From: Holosporales bacterium
GTDB taxonomy: Bacteria > Pseudomonadota > Alphaproteobacteria > RUG11792
DNA: 9,230 nucleotides
Reading direction: 5' to 3'
Assembly: GCA_031263345.1 (NCBI GenBank)
Contig: JAISFY010000044.1
Span: 1-9,230, forward strand
Position numbers and translations under genes: made by a program. This document shows positions 1 to 6,886 of this stretch, piece after piece; position 1 is the first letter of the stretch, and every line of letters begins with the position of its first letter. The notes beneath the pieces were generated by a model. The model searched no databases. It had not been told where the DNA came from and saw nothing but the letters and a program-made list of their open reading frames with translations.

Positions 1-192
1 TCCATTTACGTACACTCCAAATGGATTGAGACTAGCCTTGTAAAGGCTGGGTCAAAGCCCCAAGATACCGTTCAGCCTCTATCTTCCAAAACGCGCAGGG
101 ATCGGAATCTCATGTACAGGTTCGTAGACCTCAGCATTCGAGCACCGGATCGACGCCGCAGGAACCTGATTGTGGAGGGGTTGGGAGAAAGT
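1..192. other. unassigned left-edge region with an open plus frame
   Basis: No gene is recognised here. On the plus strand, frame 1 is open from the window edge to a TAA at 259-261, about 86 codons, and its last 68 bases overlap the 3' end of the minus-strand hydrolase gene. The translation is arginine-rich, without motifs I recognise, and could be the C-terminus of a gene starting outside the window or chance. A perfect small inverted repeat lies at 34-48 (AGCCTT, 3-nt spacer, AAGGCT). It could be a hairpin at the end of a transcript, but no T-run follows. I checked by eye for tRNA, tmRNA, SRP RNA and RNase P signatures and saw none. Confidence 0.2.
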
Positions 193-1170
193 CTAATGAG
201 TAACCCGTTTCAAAGACCTATGAGGCCGCAACATGGGATCGTACAAACCCCCCAGATTTAAAGCGAGCCCTATTATAAAACGATATATTCCTTCATTATC
301 ATCGAGAGATGGAACATGGCTGGTAAGTTTTACAGGGATTTCTGTCTCGAATAAATCCTCCCCAACAGCGTCTTCTTTCGCTAATGAAGAAAAATCGGAT
401 GGAAGAACGCTGCACGGGTGATCTATTCCATAAAATCGAGCCACCAGCTCCGAACACCACATCCGCGGGATATAAGTATCTGAACCTCTTCCGTATACAC
501 TTCTCATAATTCTGAGTAGATACCCTTGTTGTAGCACTTCTTGCGGATTCGCGGCTATGTATGGCATTCCTAGCGTTGCCCTTATAAAGGCTCTAGTAAA
601 TTTTCTTGTGTATGGTACATGAATATTGCGAATATAAATATTATCATTATATTCTTCTAAGTATGCGCGCACTGGTAATATAAGAACTCCGCAGTTCTCC
701 CGATAAAACTCCGCTGAATAAAAAAATGCAGCAGCCTGATTGCGTTCATTGCAAGAATATTCTTGTTCGATAATTTCTTTCAAGTGACTCAGATTAGTAG
801 GATGTACCGGATAATCAGATCGAATTGCACCAGATAACTTCCTATCAATTATCGATAAAATTTTAGACGGCCGTTCAATAATGATTAATCCGCAGTGAGA
901 TATGCCAAGCGGATTAGAGTGCCCCGATTCAGAAATTCCAGCTCGTACCGCTTTAGAGGCCCAAGTTGAACCTGATACCATAAACAAGTCGCCATTTGTA
1001 CATGGTATATCTGAAATCGTTTTCATTCCAATCTTTTTTTCTACTTCAGGATTGGCGTTATACGTAGGGTTATGGATTACTATCCTCGTTTGGGTGTCAT
1101 CCGCAAAACAATTCGAACTCAAAAATACGGTTAGTGTAAGGAAGATCGCCCGGAATGAATAATTACTCAA
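193..1170 (-). CDS. exported YiiX-like permuted NlpC/P60 cysteine hydrolase
   Basis: A probable secreted or periplasmic cysteine hydrolase of the circularly permuted NlpC/P60 (YiiX/YebB-type) papain-like fold. Numbering from the longest frame (TTG at 1188, 331 aa), an N-terminal hydrophobic segment (about residues 12-26) ends in CFA followed by DD, which suits signal peptidase I. A GDLF motif at 66-69 is followed by the SHCGLII block with candidate catalytic His98. The WCSEL block with candidate nucleophile Cys245 lies near the C-terminus, and this His-before-Cys order is the permuted arrangement. GMPY (208-210 area) and LPSDF (262-266) also fit the family. There is no ATG near the N-terminus. 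TTG at 1170 is preferred over TTG at 1188 because GGAAGAG lies 9 nt upstream of it and the predicted promoter would place the transcript start near 1192; this gives 325 aa. The gene diverges from ftsZ. The family cleaves amide or ester bonds in peptides, lipids or cell-wall material; the substrate here is unknown. Confidence 0.75.
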   Translation of the reverse strand: MSNYSFRAIFLTLTVFLSSNCFADDTQTRIVIHNPTYNANPEVEKKIGMKTISDIPCTNGDLFMVSGSTWASKAVRAGISESGHSNPLGISHCGLIIIERPSKILSIIDRKLSGAIRSDYPVHPTNLSHLKEIIEQEYSCNERNQAAAFFYSAEFYRENCGVLILPVRAYLEEYNDNIYIRNIHVPYTRKFTRAFIRATLGMPYIAANPQEVLQQGYLLRIMRSVYGRGSDTYIPRMWCSELVARFYGIDHPCSVLPSDFSSLAKEDAVGEDLFETEIPVKLTSHVPSLDDNEGIYRFIIGLALNLGGLYDPMLRPHRSLKRVTH

Positions 1171-1179
1171 GATATACTT

Positions 1180-1186
1180 CTCTTCC
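1180..1186 (-). promoter_or_regulatory. ribosome binding site deciding the hydrolase start
   Basis: GGAAGAG on the minus strand ends 9 nt before the TTG at 1168-1170. No comparable purine-rich site precedes the alternative TTG at 1186-1188. This is the main reason for choosing the shorter N-terminus. Confidence 0.5.
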
Positions 1187-1198
1187 AATGTAAATCTA

Positions 1199-1235
1199 AG
1201 TATATCTTAATAATGAAAGGTTAATAAAATGTTAA
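1199..1235 (-). promoter_or_regulatory. candidate CtrA-type promoter of the hydrolase gene
   Basis: Read on the minus strand, TTAACATTTTATTAA (1235-1221) is a perfect TTAA-N7-TTAA, the recognition pattern of the alphaproteobacterial cell-cycle regulator CtrA. After 16 bp comes TATACT (1204-1199), a five-of-six match to the -10 consensus. At CtrA-activated promoters the second half-site typically occupies the -35 position, which is the geometry here. Transcription would begin near 1192. The same box is also upstream of ftsZ, a gene repressed by CtrA in Caulobacter. The motif match is seen directly; regulation is inferred, and TTAA is common in AT-rich spacers. Confidence 0.45.
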
Positions 1236-1243
1236 GCGCTTAA
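1232..1243. repeat. 12-bp perfect palindrome TTAAGCGCTTAA
   Basis: TTAAGCGCTTAA is its own reverse complement and shares its left TTAA with the CtrA-type box. It could be a dimeric regulator site between the divergent hydrolase and ftsZ genes. With further TTAA copies at 1207-1210 and 1221-1224 the spacer has four TTAA tetramers in 37 bp. Confidence 0.4.
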
Positions 1244-1275
1244 TTATCTACTCAGGAAAATCATCCTTTTTCGCC

Positions 1276-1304
1276 TTTTCAATTCGATGGTGGCCTTGTA
1301 TACT
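1276..1304 (+). promoter_or_regulatory. candidate sigma-70 promoter of ftsZ
   Basis: TTTTCA (1276-1281), a 17-bp spacer and TATACT (1299-1304, five of six consensus bases) lie about 40 bp before the ftsZ start. A second -10-like TATAAC is at 1312-1317. The CtrA-type box sits about 40 bp upstream of the -35 element. Confidence 0.4.
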
Positions 1305-1344
1305 GCAGCTGTATAACTTACGTTGCTTCGATTGACAAAAAAAA

Positions 1345-2712
1345 ATGACAACGACCGATACAGAAAGGAAAACCGATCAAGATCTGGGCCCGAAGATAGT
1401 CGTCATCGGGATCGGAGGTGCTGGAGGGAATGCTGTAAATAACATGATTCGGTTGAACTTGGAAGGTGTCGAGTTTGTGGCCGCTAACACCGATGCTCAG
1501 GCCCTCAATCAGTCACTCGTCCCCCCTTCTCAGCGCATCCAGCTGGGACTATCAGTGACCCAGGGACTCGGAGCCGGATCAAAACCGGACGTCGGAAGGA
1601 CCGCCGCTGAAGAATCAGGTGAAGAGATATTACGATTTGTCAGCGGAGCGAATATGGTTTTCATCACGGCTGGGATGGGAGGAGGAACGGGAACGGGGGC
1701 AGCTCCAGTTGTCGCCAGGATAGCTCGAGATGCTGGGATTTTAACGGTTGGCGTCGTTACTCGCCCGTTCGCCTTCGAGGGAGCCAATCGCTCAAAAGCG
1801 GCCGATGGGGGTATTAGTGAATTACAGCAATACGTTGACACTTTGCTAATCATTCCCAATCAAAATCTTTTCCGTTTGGCAAATGAATCGACAACCTTTG
1901 CTGACGCCTTCAAGATGGCCGACAATGTTCTGTACTCCGGAGTACGAGGAGTTACCGACCTCATGATCATGCCCGGTCTAATCAATCTCGATTTTGCTGA
2001 TATACGATCCATTATGAGCGAAATGGGAAAAGCCATGATGGGAACTGGAGAGTCCGACGGAGATAAACGGGCTCTCGATGCGGCCGATGCAGCCATTTCG
2101 AATCCACTTTTAGATGACGTTTCTTTACAGGGGGCTCGTGGAGTACTCATCAACATAACGGGTGGATATGACATGACCCTCTTCGAAGTCGATGAAGCCG
2201 CGAATAGGATTCGAGATGAAGTCGATCCTGATGCCAATATCATCTTCGGATCGACTTTCGATGATCGTTTGAGCGGTCGAATTAGAGTTTCGGTGGTAGC
2301 TACTGGAATTGGTGGAACCCAAGACTCCATTTTCACCCGCAGCCGGGACGTATCCGGAATCATGGGTATAAATAGAAAGGATGTGAATTCTTCTCGAGCT
2401 TTCGACGTCGTCATCGTAAATGGCGGAGAACCGAAGTCCGAATCCATAAATCAGGATTTGGATAAGCCAGGGAATAATATCGGCCAGAATTGGGAAAATC
2501 TCGGAAATCCCCTCGGGAATCCCACGGATAAGAACAAGAGAAAATCTCAATCGTTCTTTGACCGTTTTACTAAAGTGAAACATGAAGGTAGATACGAGGA
2601 TGATTATATATCATCCGGCAAGGATAAGGAAGCTCTTCAGCATCGAGATCTCCGAGATGATCCGGATGCTGATGATATAGATATTCCTGCGTGCTTTAGA
2701 CGAAAGAAGTGA
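1345..2712 (+). CDS. ftsZ: cell division protein FtsZ
   Basis: The tubulin-like GTPase that polymerises into the cytokinetic ring at midcell. The 455-residue protein has the N-terminal nucleotide-binding segment (IGIGGAGGNA, about 21-30), the tubulin signature loop GGGTGTGA (112-119) and the catalytic T7 loop NLDFADI (214-220) with Asp216 and Asp219. The C-terminal GTPase subdomain runs to about residue 330. A polar, variable linker follows to about 440, then the conserved tail peptide DIDIPACFRR (445-454), the usual binding site for FtsA and other partners. The length is ordinary for the family. The ATG at 1345 is the only plausible start because an in-frame TGA lies at 1333-1335. It is preceded by a run of A residues rather than a Shine-Dalgarno sequence. 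The stop codon overlaps the start of the next gene. No ftsQ, ftsA or lpxC, the common neighbours, is seen in the window. Confidence 0.97.
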   Translation: MTTTDTERKTDQDLGPKIVVIGIGGAGGNAVNNMIRLNLEGVEFVAANTDAQALNQSLVPPSQRIQLGLSVTQGLGAGSKPDVGRTAAEESGEEILRFVSGANMVFITAGMGGGTGTGAAPVVARIARDAGILTVGVVTRPFAFEGANRSKAADGGISELQQYVDTLLIIPNQNLFRLANESTTFADAFKMADNVLYSGVRGVTDLMIMPGLINLDFADIRSIMSEMGKAMMGTGESDGDKRALDAADAAISNPLLDDVSLQGARGVLINITGGYDMTLFEVDEAANRIRDEVDPDANIIFGSTFDDRLSGRIRVSVVATGIGGTQDSIFTRSRDVSGIMGINRKDVNSSRAFDVVIVNGGEPKSESINQDLDKPGNNIGQNWENLGNPLGNPTDKNKRKSQSFFDRFTKVKHEGRYEDDYISSGKDKEALQHRDLRDDPDADDIDIPACFRRKK

Positions 2713-2978
2713 TGGATACGCCGTTCATCATCATAGCGATTGCTGGAGCAATGCCATGTATCGCTATCCTACTTTCCAAAATACTAGGATGGGGAAAATT
2801 GACCAATTCATCCGTCGTAAATCGCTACGAATGCGGAATTAGGAATCACCTCTCAGGTGGCGGATTCGTGTATCGATCAGAGTATGGAGCCCTAATCGCA
2901 ATGTTTATTATTATCGAAGCTGCTACGATCTTTACTTTAATAATATGCCTATTAGGACGTTCCAATTTATCTCCATGA
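2709..2978 (+). CDS. short NuoA-like membrane protein (complex I subunit A)
   Basis: A small membrane protein resembling the N-terminal two-thirds of NuoA, the NADH:quinone oxidoreductase membrane subunit. It has a first transmembrane segment (about 5-26), a loop with the NuoA hallmark YECGI (40-44), then a second segment (about 58-82). Aligned by eye, the family pattern FIIFDLE is FIIIEAA here, so one of the conserved acidic positions of the second helix is lost (Asp to Glu, Glu to Ala). The usual third helix is absent: the protein stops at 89 aa against roughly 115-145 in the family. It starts at GTG 2709, or the next codon ATG at 2712, overlapping the ftsZ stop, so translation is probably coupled. 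No other nuo gene is near. It could be a functional divergent NuoA, a decaying copy or an unrelated two-helix protein with a chance YECG. Confidence 0.55.
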   Translation: MMDTPFIIIAIAGAMPCIAILLSKILGWGKLTNSSVVNRYECGIRNHLSGGGFVYRSEYGALIAMFIIIEAATIFTLIICLLGRSNLSP

Positions 2979-3095
2979 TAAAGATCTGGCCTTTTTGGGC
3001 AAATTTGGTGATTTCGTAGCTTGTTATTTTTTTTAGGCTTTGTTTTATGATACCGTGTATTTATATACCGTTCGTTCTTTTAAACATCCGTTTTT

Positions 3096-4301
3096 ATGCG
3101 TTTTAAGAAATTCTTAAATCTTCCATTTTTTATATTTATCTTGTTTTTACTTATCCTGTTCTTTGGAAATTATATAAATACCTCCATGAAATCTCAACTG
3201 TATTCCGTTAGTATACTTCTGAAAGATATTATAATTTGTACCCTGCCATTCTTAATATTTTCCTTCGTCTGGTCTGGAATTTTACATCTAAAGGGTGAGT
3301 CGTTAAGGGGGGTTTTTATTCTAATCCCACTCGTCTGTTTGTCGAATTTCTTCGGGTTTTGGGTATCATATATTTTTGCTGTTCCTATCCTACACTCTGA
3401 CTGGATGGCCATTTCTGCATTAAATACGAAAACGGCATTATCCCCAGCCTGGGAGCTACCGATTTCCCATTTCGTTAGCAATGACTTGGCCCTCGGCTGC
3501 GGTTTTCTTCTCGGAATCATCGGTAATCTTAGCAAGACTATGTCTGGAGCTTGCGATAAGGTTGCAAGCGTTTTTTTTCGTATTGCGAATTTTATTCTAA
3601 AAAGAATTATTTGCAACATTCTTCCCCTTTTTATCCTCGGTTTTGTCATTAAAATGCAACATGAGGATTCTTTAGCGATGGTAATTAAAGATTATTCAAA
3701 ACTACTCTTCTTAGTAGCAATTTTAGCATATGGATATATATTCACCGGAATATTCATATTAACCGGAAGAAATTTTGCTACCGCCATCGAGAAATTTAAA
3801 AATCTATTACCTAGCATCCTAATTGGATTCTTCGGTATGTCGAGTACGGCCGCTATCCCATCCACAATCGAAGGGTGCAAAAAAAATCTGAAGAATATAC
3901 ATATATCAAATTTTGTAGTACCATCCTCGGCGAATATGCATCTCCTCGGCGATTGTTTTGCCTTACCCATTATAGGATTGGCCATCATGGTTTCTTTTGG
4001 GTATGAATTACCTAGTGTCCAGGATTTTTTCATTTTTTCAATTTATGGAGTTGCTGCTAAATTTGCCGCCGCCGGCATTCCGGGAGGTAGCGCCATCATT
4101 TTTGCTCCCCTCTTTGAAAGTATCTTCGATTTTTCTGGGCCAATGGTAACGGCCGTTACTGCTATCTATATCTTATTCGATCCGGTCGCGACGTCAGCCA
4201 ACGTTTTCGGACACGGAATGTTCGCCATCCTATTCGAAAAAGTAAGTGATTGGTTGGGACGCATTATTCCTAAAACCGACAGGTATCGACGACGGCCTTA
4301 G
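3096..4301 (+). CDS. SDF-family transporter (dicarboxylate/amino acid:cation symporter fold)
   Basis: An inner-membrane secondary transporter of the DAACS/SDF (GltPh-like) family, 401 aa with many hydrophobic segments from residue 6 onward. Family landmarks occur in order: the serine-rich tip of hairpin 1 as SSTAAIP (249-255), the helix 7 asparagine region at N280-M281, the hairpin 2 tip AGIPGG (326-331), and the helix 8 motif DPVATSANVFGH (362-373). Compared with GltPh, Asp394, Thr398 and Asn401 are kept (D362, T366, N369). Arg397, which binds the acidic side chain of the substrate, is Ala365, and the sodium ligand Asp405 is His373. The substrate and coupling ion therefore need not be glutamate or sodium. 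An in-frame TAA at 3081-3083 limits the start. No clear ribosome binding site precedes the ATG. The 117-bp gap before it is AT-rich with a T-run (3025-3032) but no strong hairpin. The 3' end overlaps convergent lipB by 32 bp. Confidence 0.85.
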   Translation: MRFKKFLNLPFFIFILFLLILFFGNYINTSMKSQLYSVSILLKDIIICTLPFLIFSFVWSGILHLKGESLRGVFILIPLVCLSNFFGFWVSYIFAVPILHSDWMAISALNTKTALSPAWELPISHFVSNDLALGCGFLLGIIGNLSKTMSGACDKVASVFFRIANFILKRIICNILPLFILGFVIKMQHEDSLAMVIKDYSKLLFLVAILAYGYIFTGIFILTGRNFATAIEKFKNLLPSILIGFFGMSSTAAIPSTIEGCKKNLKNIHISNFVVPSSANMHLLGDCFALPIIGLAIMVSFGYELPSVQDFFIFSIYGVAAKFAAAGIPGGSAIIFAPLFESIFDFSGPMVTAVTAIYILFDPVATSANVFGHGMFAILFEKVSDWLGRIIPKTDRYRRRP

Positions 4302-4866
4302 AAACGGCCCGAATTGAAACGGCCTGCCCGAGAACTTTGGATAGTGAAGTCATTGCCGTATTAACGAGCCCGCATGGTATAATATTTCCGAAAGGGCTAA
4401 GATCGTTATTAACGTTAATACAAAACCCGTGGCTCGAGACACCTCTCGCGACTCTAACGCCAATATATCCTATTTTACCAAGCTCTGTCCATATTCCAAT
4501 CCCGTTTTCAGATCGGAAGGATCGTACAGAAAACTCTCTTAGTATTCTAACTATCCAATCTTCCAAGGCTCTGACATATTCGATAACTCCAAGTTCGCGT
4601 TTCCTGAGGTTTATGATAGGATAAACCACCATCTGCCCAGGGGCGTGAACTGTAATCCTTCCTCCACGTTGTGGATAATAAACTTGCCCTTCAATCGTTC
4701 TCCTTAAGAAATCCGATTCCTCGAAACTCCTTCCTGCCGTATAAATCTCTGGGTGTTCGGTAATAAAAACGACCTCATCAAGTCCGTTCTGAACATGCTC
4801 CGTAGCGATCTCCATATCGATGAGAGAGATACAGTATTCGGTTAGGCTCTGCGTTATAAATCTCAC
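4270..4866 (-). CDS. lipB: lipoyl(octanoyl) transferase LipB
   Basis: Transfers octanoate from acyl carrier protein to lipoyl domains of enzymes such as pyruvate dehydrogenase and the glycine cleavage H protein, the first step of lipoate synthesis. The 198-aa product has the family block RGGRITVHAPGQ (67-78), the catalytic lysine in LGKIGYIGVRV (Lys131), the segment SSHGFCINV (144-152) and the catalytic cysteine in IIPCG (Cys165). These positions are close to Lys135 and Cys169 of the E. coli enzyme. A longer frame opens at 4998, but its extra 44 residues lie inside glyS and do not resemble LipB. The GTG at 4866 overlaps the glyS stop in the arrangement GTGA and gives the usual family length. 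It is the last gene of glyQ-glyS-lipB, probably translationally coupled to glyS. Its stop lies inside the convergent transporter gene. Confidence 0.93.
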   Translation of the reverse strand: MRFITQSLTEYCISLIDMEIATEHVQNGLDEVVFITEHPEIYTAGRSFEESDFLRRTIEGQVYYPQRGGRITVHAPGQMVVYPIINLRKRELGVIEYVRALEDWIVRILREFSVRSFRSENGIGIWTELGKIGYIGVRVARGVSSHGFCINVNNDLSPFGNIIPCGLVNTAMTSLSKVLGQAVSIRAVSKAVVDTCRF

Positions 4867-6881
4867 TCGATTCCGATATTGCTTTTCACTAATTTTACAA
4901 ATTTGTTTAACAATCCAAGATTTTGACTCTTTAATTCGGGATCTATATCGTGGATCAAGACGCAATCGCAGGCTTCCAAAACGAGCTCCGAAATCCACAC
5001 AATTTTCTCGAAGAGTTCGGCTTCTTCGTTAATCTCTTTACAGATATTGATATGATTCCGCAGATTATCCATATAAGTAGATATAAAGCTGACATCGCTT
5101 TCATCAAAATCTTGACGCCCCTCTTCCTTCCCGATAATACCGAGGACTCTCTTAAGAGCTTCTTTGATAGTGTTAAATCCGGGCCTTTTGATCATTGAGC
5201 TAATTTTTTTCGCTTTAATCATCGCGTTTTTGTAATTAAAATCAAATGAATCGAATGATGATATTGAAGATTCAACGGCCTCCTGAGCAATCAGCAATTT
5301 GTCCGTCATGTAAACTTTTAATCGTCCAGTCAGGAAACGATGAACACTTTCCAGAGTATCCGTAGACAGAGCAACTCCCTGCTCCGAAAAAGCATTAATT
5401 AGAGTCGTTATATACCACGACAGATTATCTTCCCCTAAAACATCATACTCAGAATCACATAAAAGGCGAATGATACAGAGGGCCGATCTCCGAAGAGCAA
5501 ACGGATCCTTCGAGCCACTCGGGGTAATTCCTATTCCCAAAAGGCCAACGAGCGTATCCAATTTATCAAAAAATGAGATTCGAGCTCCGGTAAATGAATC
5601 CGGTAATACATCACTAGCTCCGGCCGGTTTATAGTGCTCTCCAATAGCCCTCGCTACATTCTCGGATTCATCTTGGACTCTCGCATAAATTTCCCCGATT
5701 GCCCCTTGTAATTCAGGAAACTCACTAACCATCTGAGTCGAAAGATCAGCTTTACAAAGGGCAACGGCTCTGTGTTCGTCCTTCGAATTTGCAACAGACA
5801 TCATGCGATCAACCTTTTGCGCCATCGTTCCGAGATTTTCCTGAAAGACGATATTTGATAATCTTTGAGCGAAAGCTTCCAAGGTAACATCCGTATCTTC
5901 CTTATAGAAGAACTTAGCGTCGCTAAGGCGGGCCCTTAGAACTCGATTCATTCCTCTAAACATATCATCCGTAATCGGGACATTCGTAACCACTCCATAA
6001 TATGGAGCTAAAATTAGATCTGGGTACGTCATCGTAAAGTACTTTTGATGAACCCTCATAGCCGTCGAAAGAACGGCCGCCGGCAGCTTCATGAACTCCC
6101 CATCTATGACACCAACCCGAACGAACGGGTGCTCGACGAGCCCTGTCACTTCTTCCAGCAACTCCCCATCATACGAAACGTACAATCCCATCACCATTGC
6201 CTGCTGTACTAATTCATCGTTTATGGCGGAAGTTTTCTTGCGGTAATCTAAGATAACGTGATTTTGCTTCAACTTGATTGCATAATCATCAAAATCACTA
6301 ACCCTAATTGGCTCAGGCGATAAGAATCGGTGACCGTATGTATAATCACAAGTGTTGATGCCAACCGATTCGATAAAAGCATCGATCGGAGATTCGTCGT
6401 AAATACACAAAATTGACCTTATGGGCCGTACCCAGAAGGCACTAAGCATCCTCTGGTCCTCAAGATACCACCTCATCGATTTAGGCCAGGGCATCTTCAG
6501 GATAAAATCTTCGATGATTTGCGGAATGAGCTCCGTAATGCTTTCGGATCTCATTGCTATATTCAAGTAATAATGTCCATTGCGCTCGATTAGATCGGAC
6601 GCCTCCTTGCCGTTAGCGCTTAAGAATCCAGTGATAGCTCGTTCCGGAGCAGTTACCCTCGGCCCCCTCTTCTCTTTAAAAACATTTCCAGTTTTCTTGC
6701 TAAGATATTTTACAACCAGGACTAGGCGACGTGAGGAAATATGACTCGTTACCGATGCAAAATTGGTTCCATACTCATTCAGAATCTTGGTAAACAAAGA
6801 CGAAGAATTCACAAGAGCATTTTTCTGGAATCTTGACGGGATTTCTTCAGATAGGATCTCTAATAATAATTCTTTCTGCAC
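4863..6881 (-). CDS. glyS: glycyl-tRNA synthetase beta subunit
   Basis: Beta subunit of the bacterial alpha2-beta2 glycyl-tRNA synthetase, which charges tRNA-Gly with glycine in the cytoplasm; this subunit mainly recognises tRNA. The 672-aa length is close to the usual 680-700. Family landmarks are LLLEILSEEIP at the N-terminus, FKEKRGPRV (68-76), MRWYLEDQ (136-143), YGHRFL (182-187), RLSDAKFFYKED (318-329), FQENLGT (346-352), KADLSTQMVSEFPELQGAIG (377-396) and PSGSKDPFALRR (454-465). A helical anticodon-binding C-terminal region follows. The start is GTG at 6881, five bases after the glyQ stop, with AGG-containing sequence from the glyQ 3' end as the likely ribosome binding site. The TGA at the 3' end overlaps the lipB start. 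Confidence 0.97.
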   Translation of the reverse strand: MQKELLLEILSEEIPSRFQKNALVNSSSLFTKILNEYGTNFASVTSHISSRRLVLVVKYLSKKTGNVFKEKRGPRVTAPERAITGFLSANGKEASDLIERNGHYYLNIAMRSESITELIPQIIEDFILKMPWPKSMRWYLEDQRMLSAFWVRPIRSILCIYDESPIDAFIESVGINTCDYTYGHRFLSPEPIRVSDFDDYAIKLKQNHVILDYRKKTSAINDELVQQAMVMGLYVSYDGELLEEVTGLVEHPFVRVGVIDGEFMKLPAAVLSTAMRVHQKYFTMTYPDLILAPYYGVVTNVPITDDMFRGMNRVLRARLSDAKFFYKEDTDVTLEAFAQRLSNIVFQENLGTMAQKVDRMMSVANSKDEHRAVALCKADLSTQMVSEFPELQGAIGEIYARVQDESENVARAIGEHYKPAGASDVLPDSFTGARISFFDKLDTLVGLLGIGITPSGSKDPFALRRSALCIIRLLCDSEYDVLGEDNLSWYITTLINAFSEQGVALSTDTLESVHRFLTGRLKVYMTDKLLIAQEAVESSISSFDSFDFNYKNAMIKAKKISSMIKRPGFNTIKEALKRVLGIIGKEEGRQDFDESDVSFISTYMDNLRNHINICKEINEEAELFEKIVWISELVLEACDCVLIHDIDPELKSQNLGLLNKFVKLVKSNIGIE

Positions 6882-6886
6882 GATGA

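Noticed and set aside
110..130. AGGTTCGTAGACCT, resembling a tRNA T-arm
   Set aside because: The loop and stem lengths do not fit and no acceptor, D or anticodon arms surround it.
1332..1337. Perfect TTGACA -35 element just before ftsZ
   Set aside because: Its -10 would fall inside the ftsZ coding region, so it cannot drive full-length ftsZ.
2125..2583. Long minus-strand frames inside ftsZ
   Set aside because: They lie opposite a strongly conserved gene and lack recognisable domains, so they are shadows.
2975..3019. 14-codon frame starting ATGA at the NuoA-like stop, a possible continuation of NuoA in another frame
   Set aside because: It is too short, ends in TAG, and does not supply a third transmembrane helix or a NuoA-like tail. 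Other frames in 2979-3095 do not either.
4292..4324. Three ACGGCC copies, two within the direct repeat GAAACGGCC
   Set aside because: They lie at the 3' end of lipB and encode its repeated Ala-Val-Ser/Ala-Val residues on the minus strand, so coding explains them.
4867..4998. Longer LipB N-terminus opening at 4998
   Set aside because: The extra residues overlap glyS, do not resemble LipB, and the GTG at 4866 gives the normal family length.
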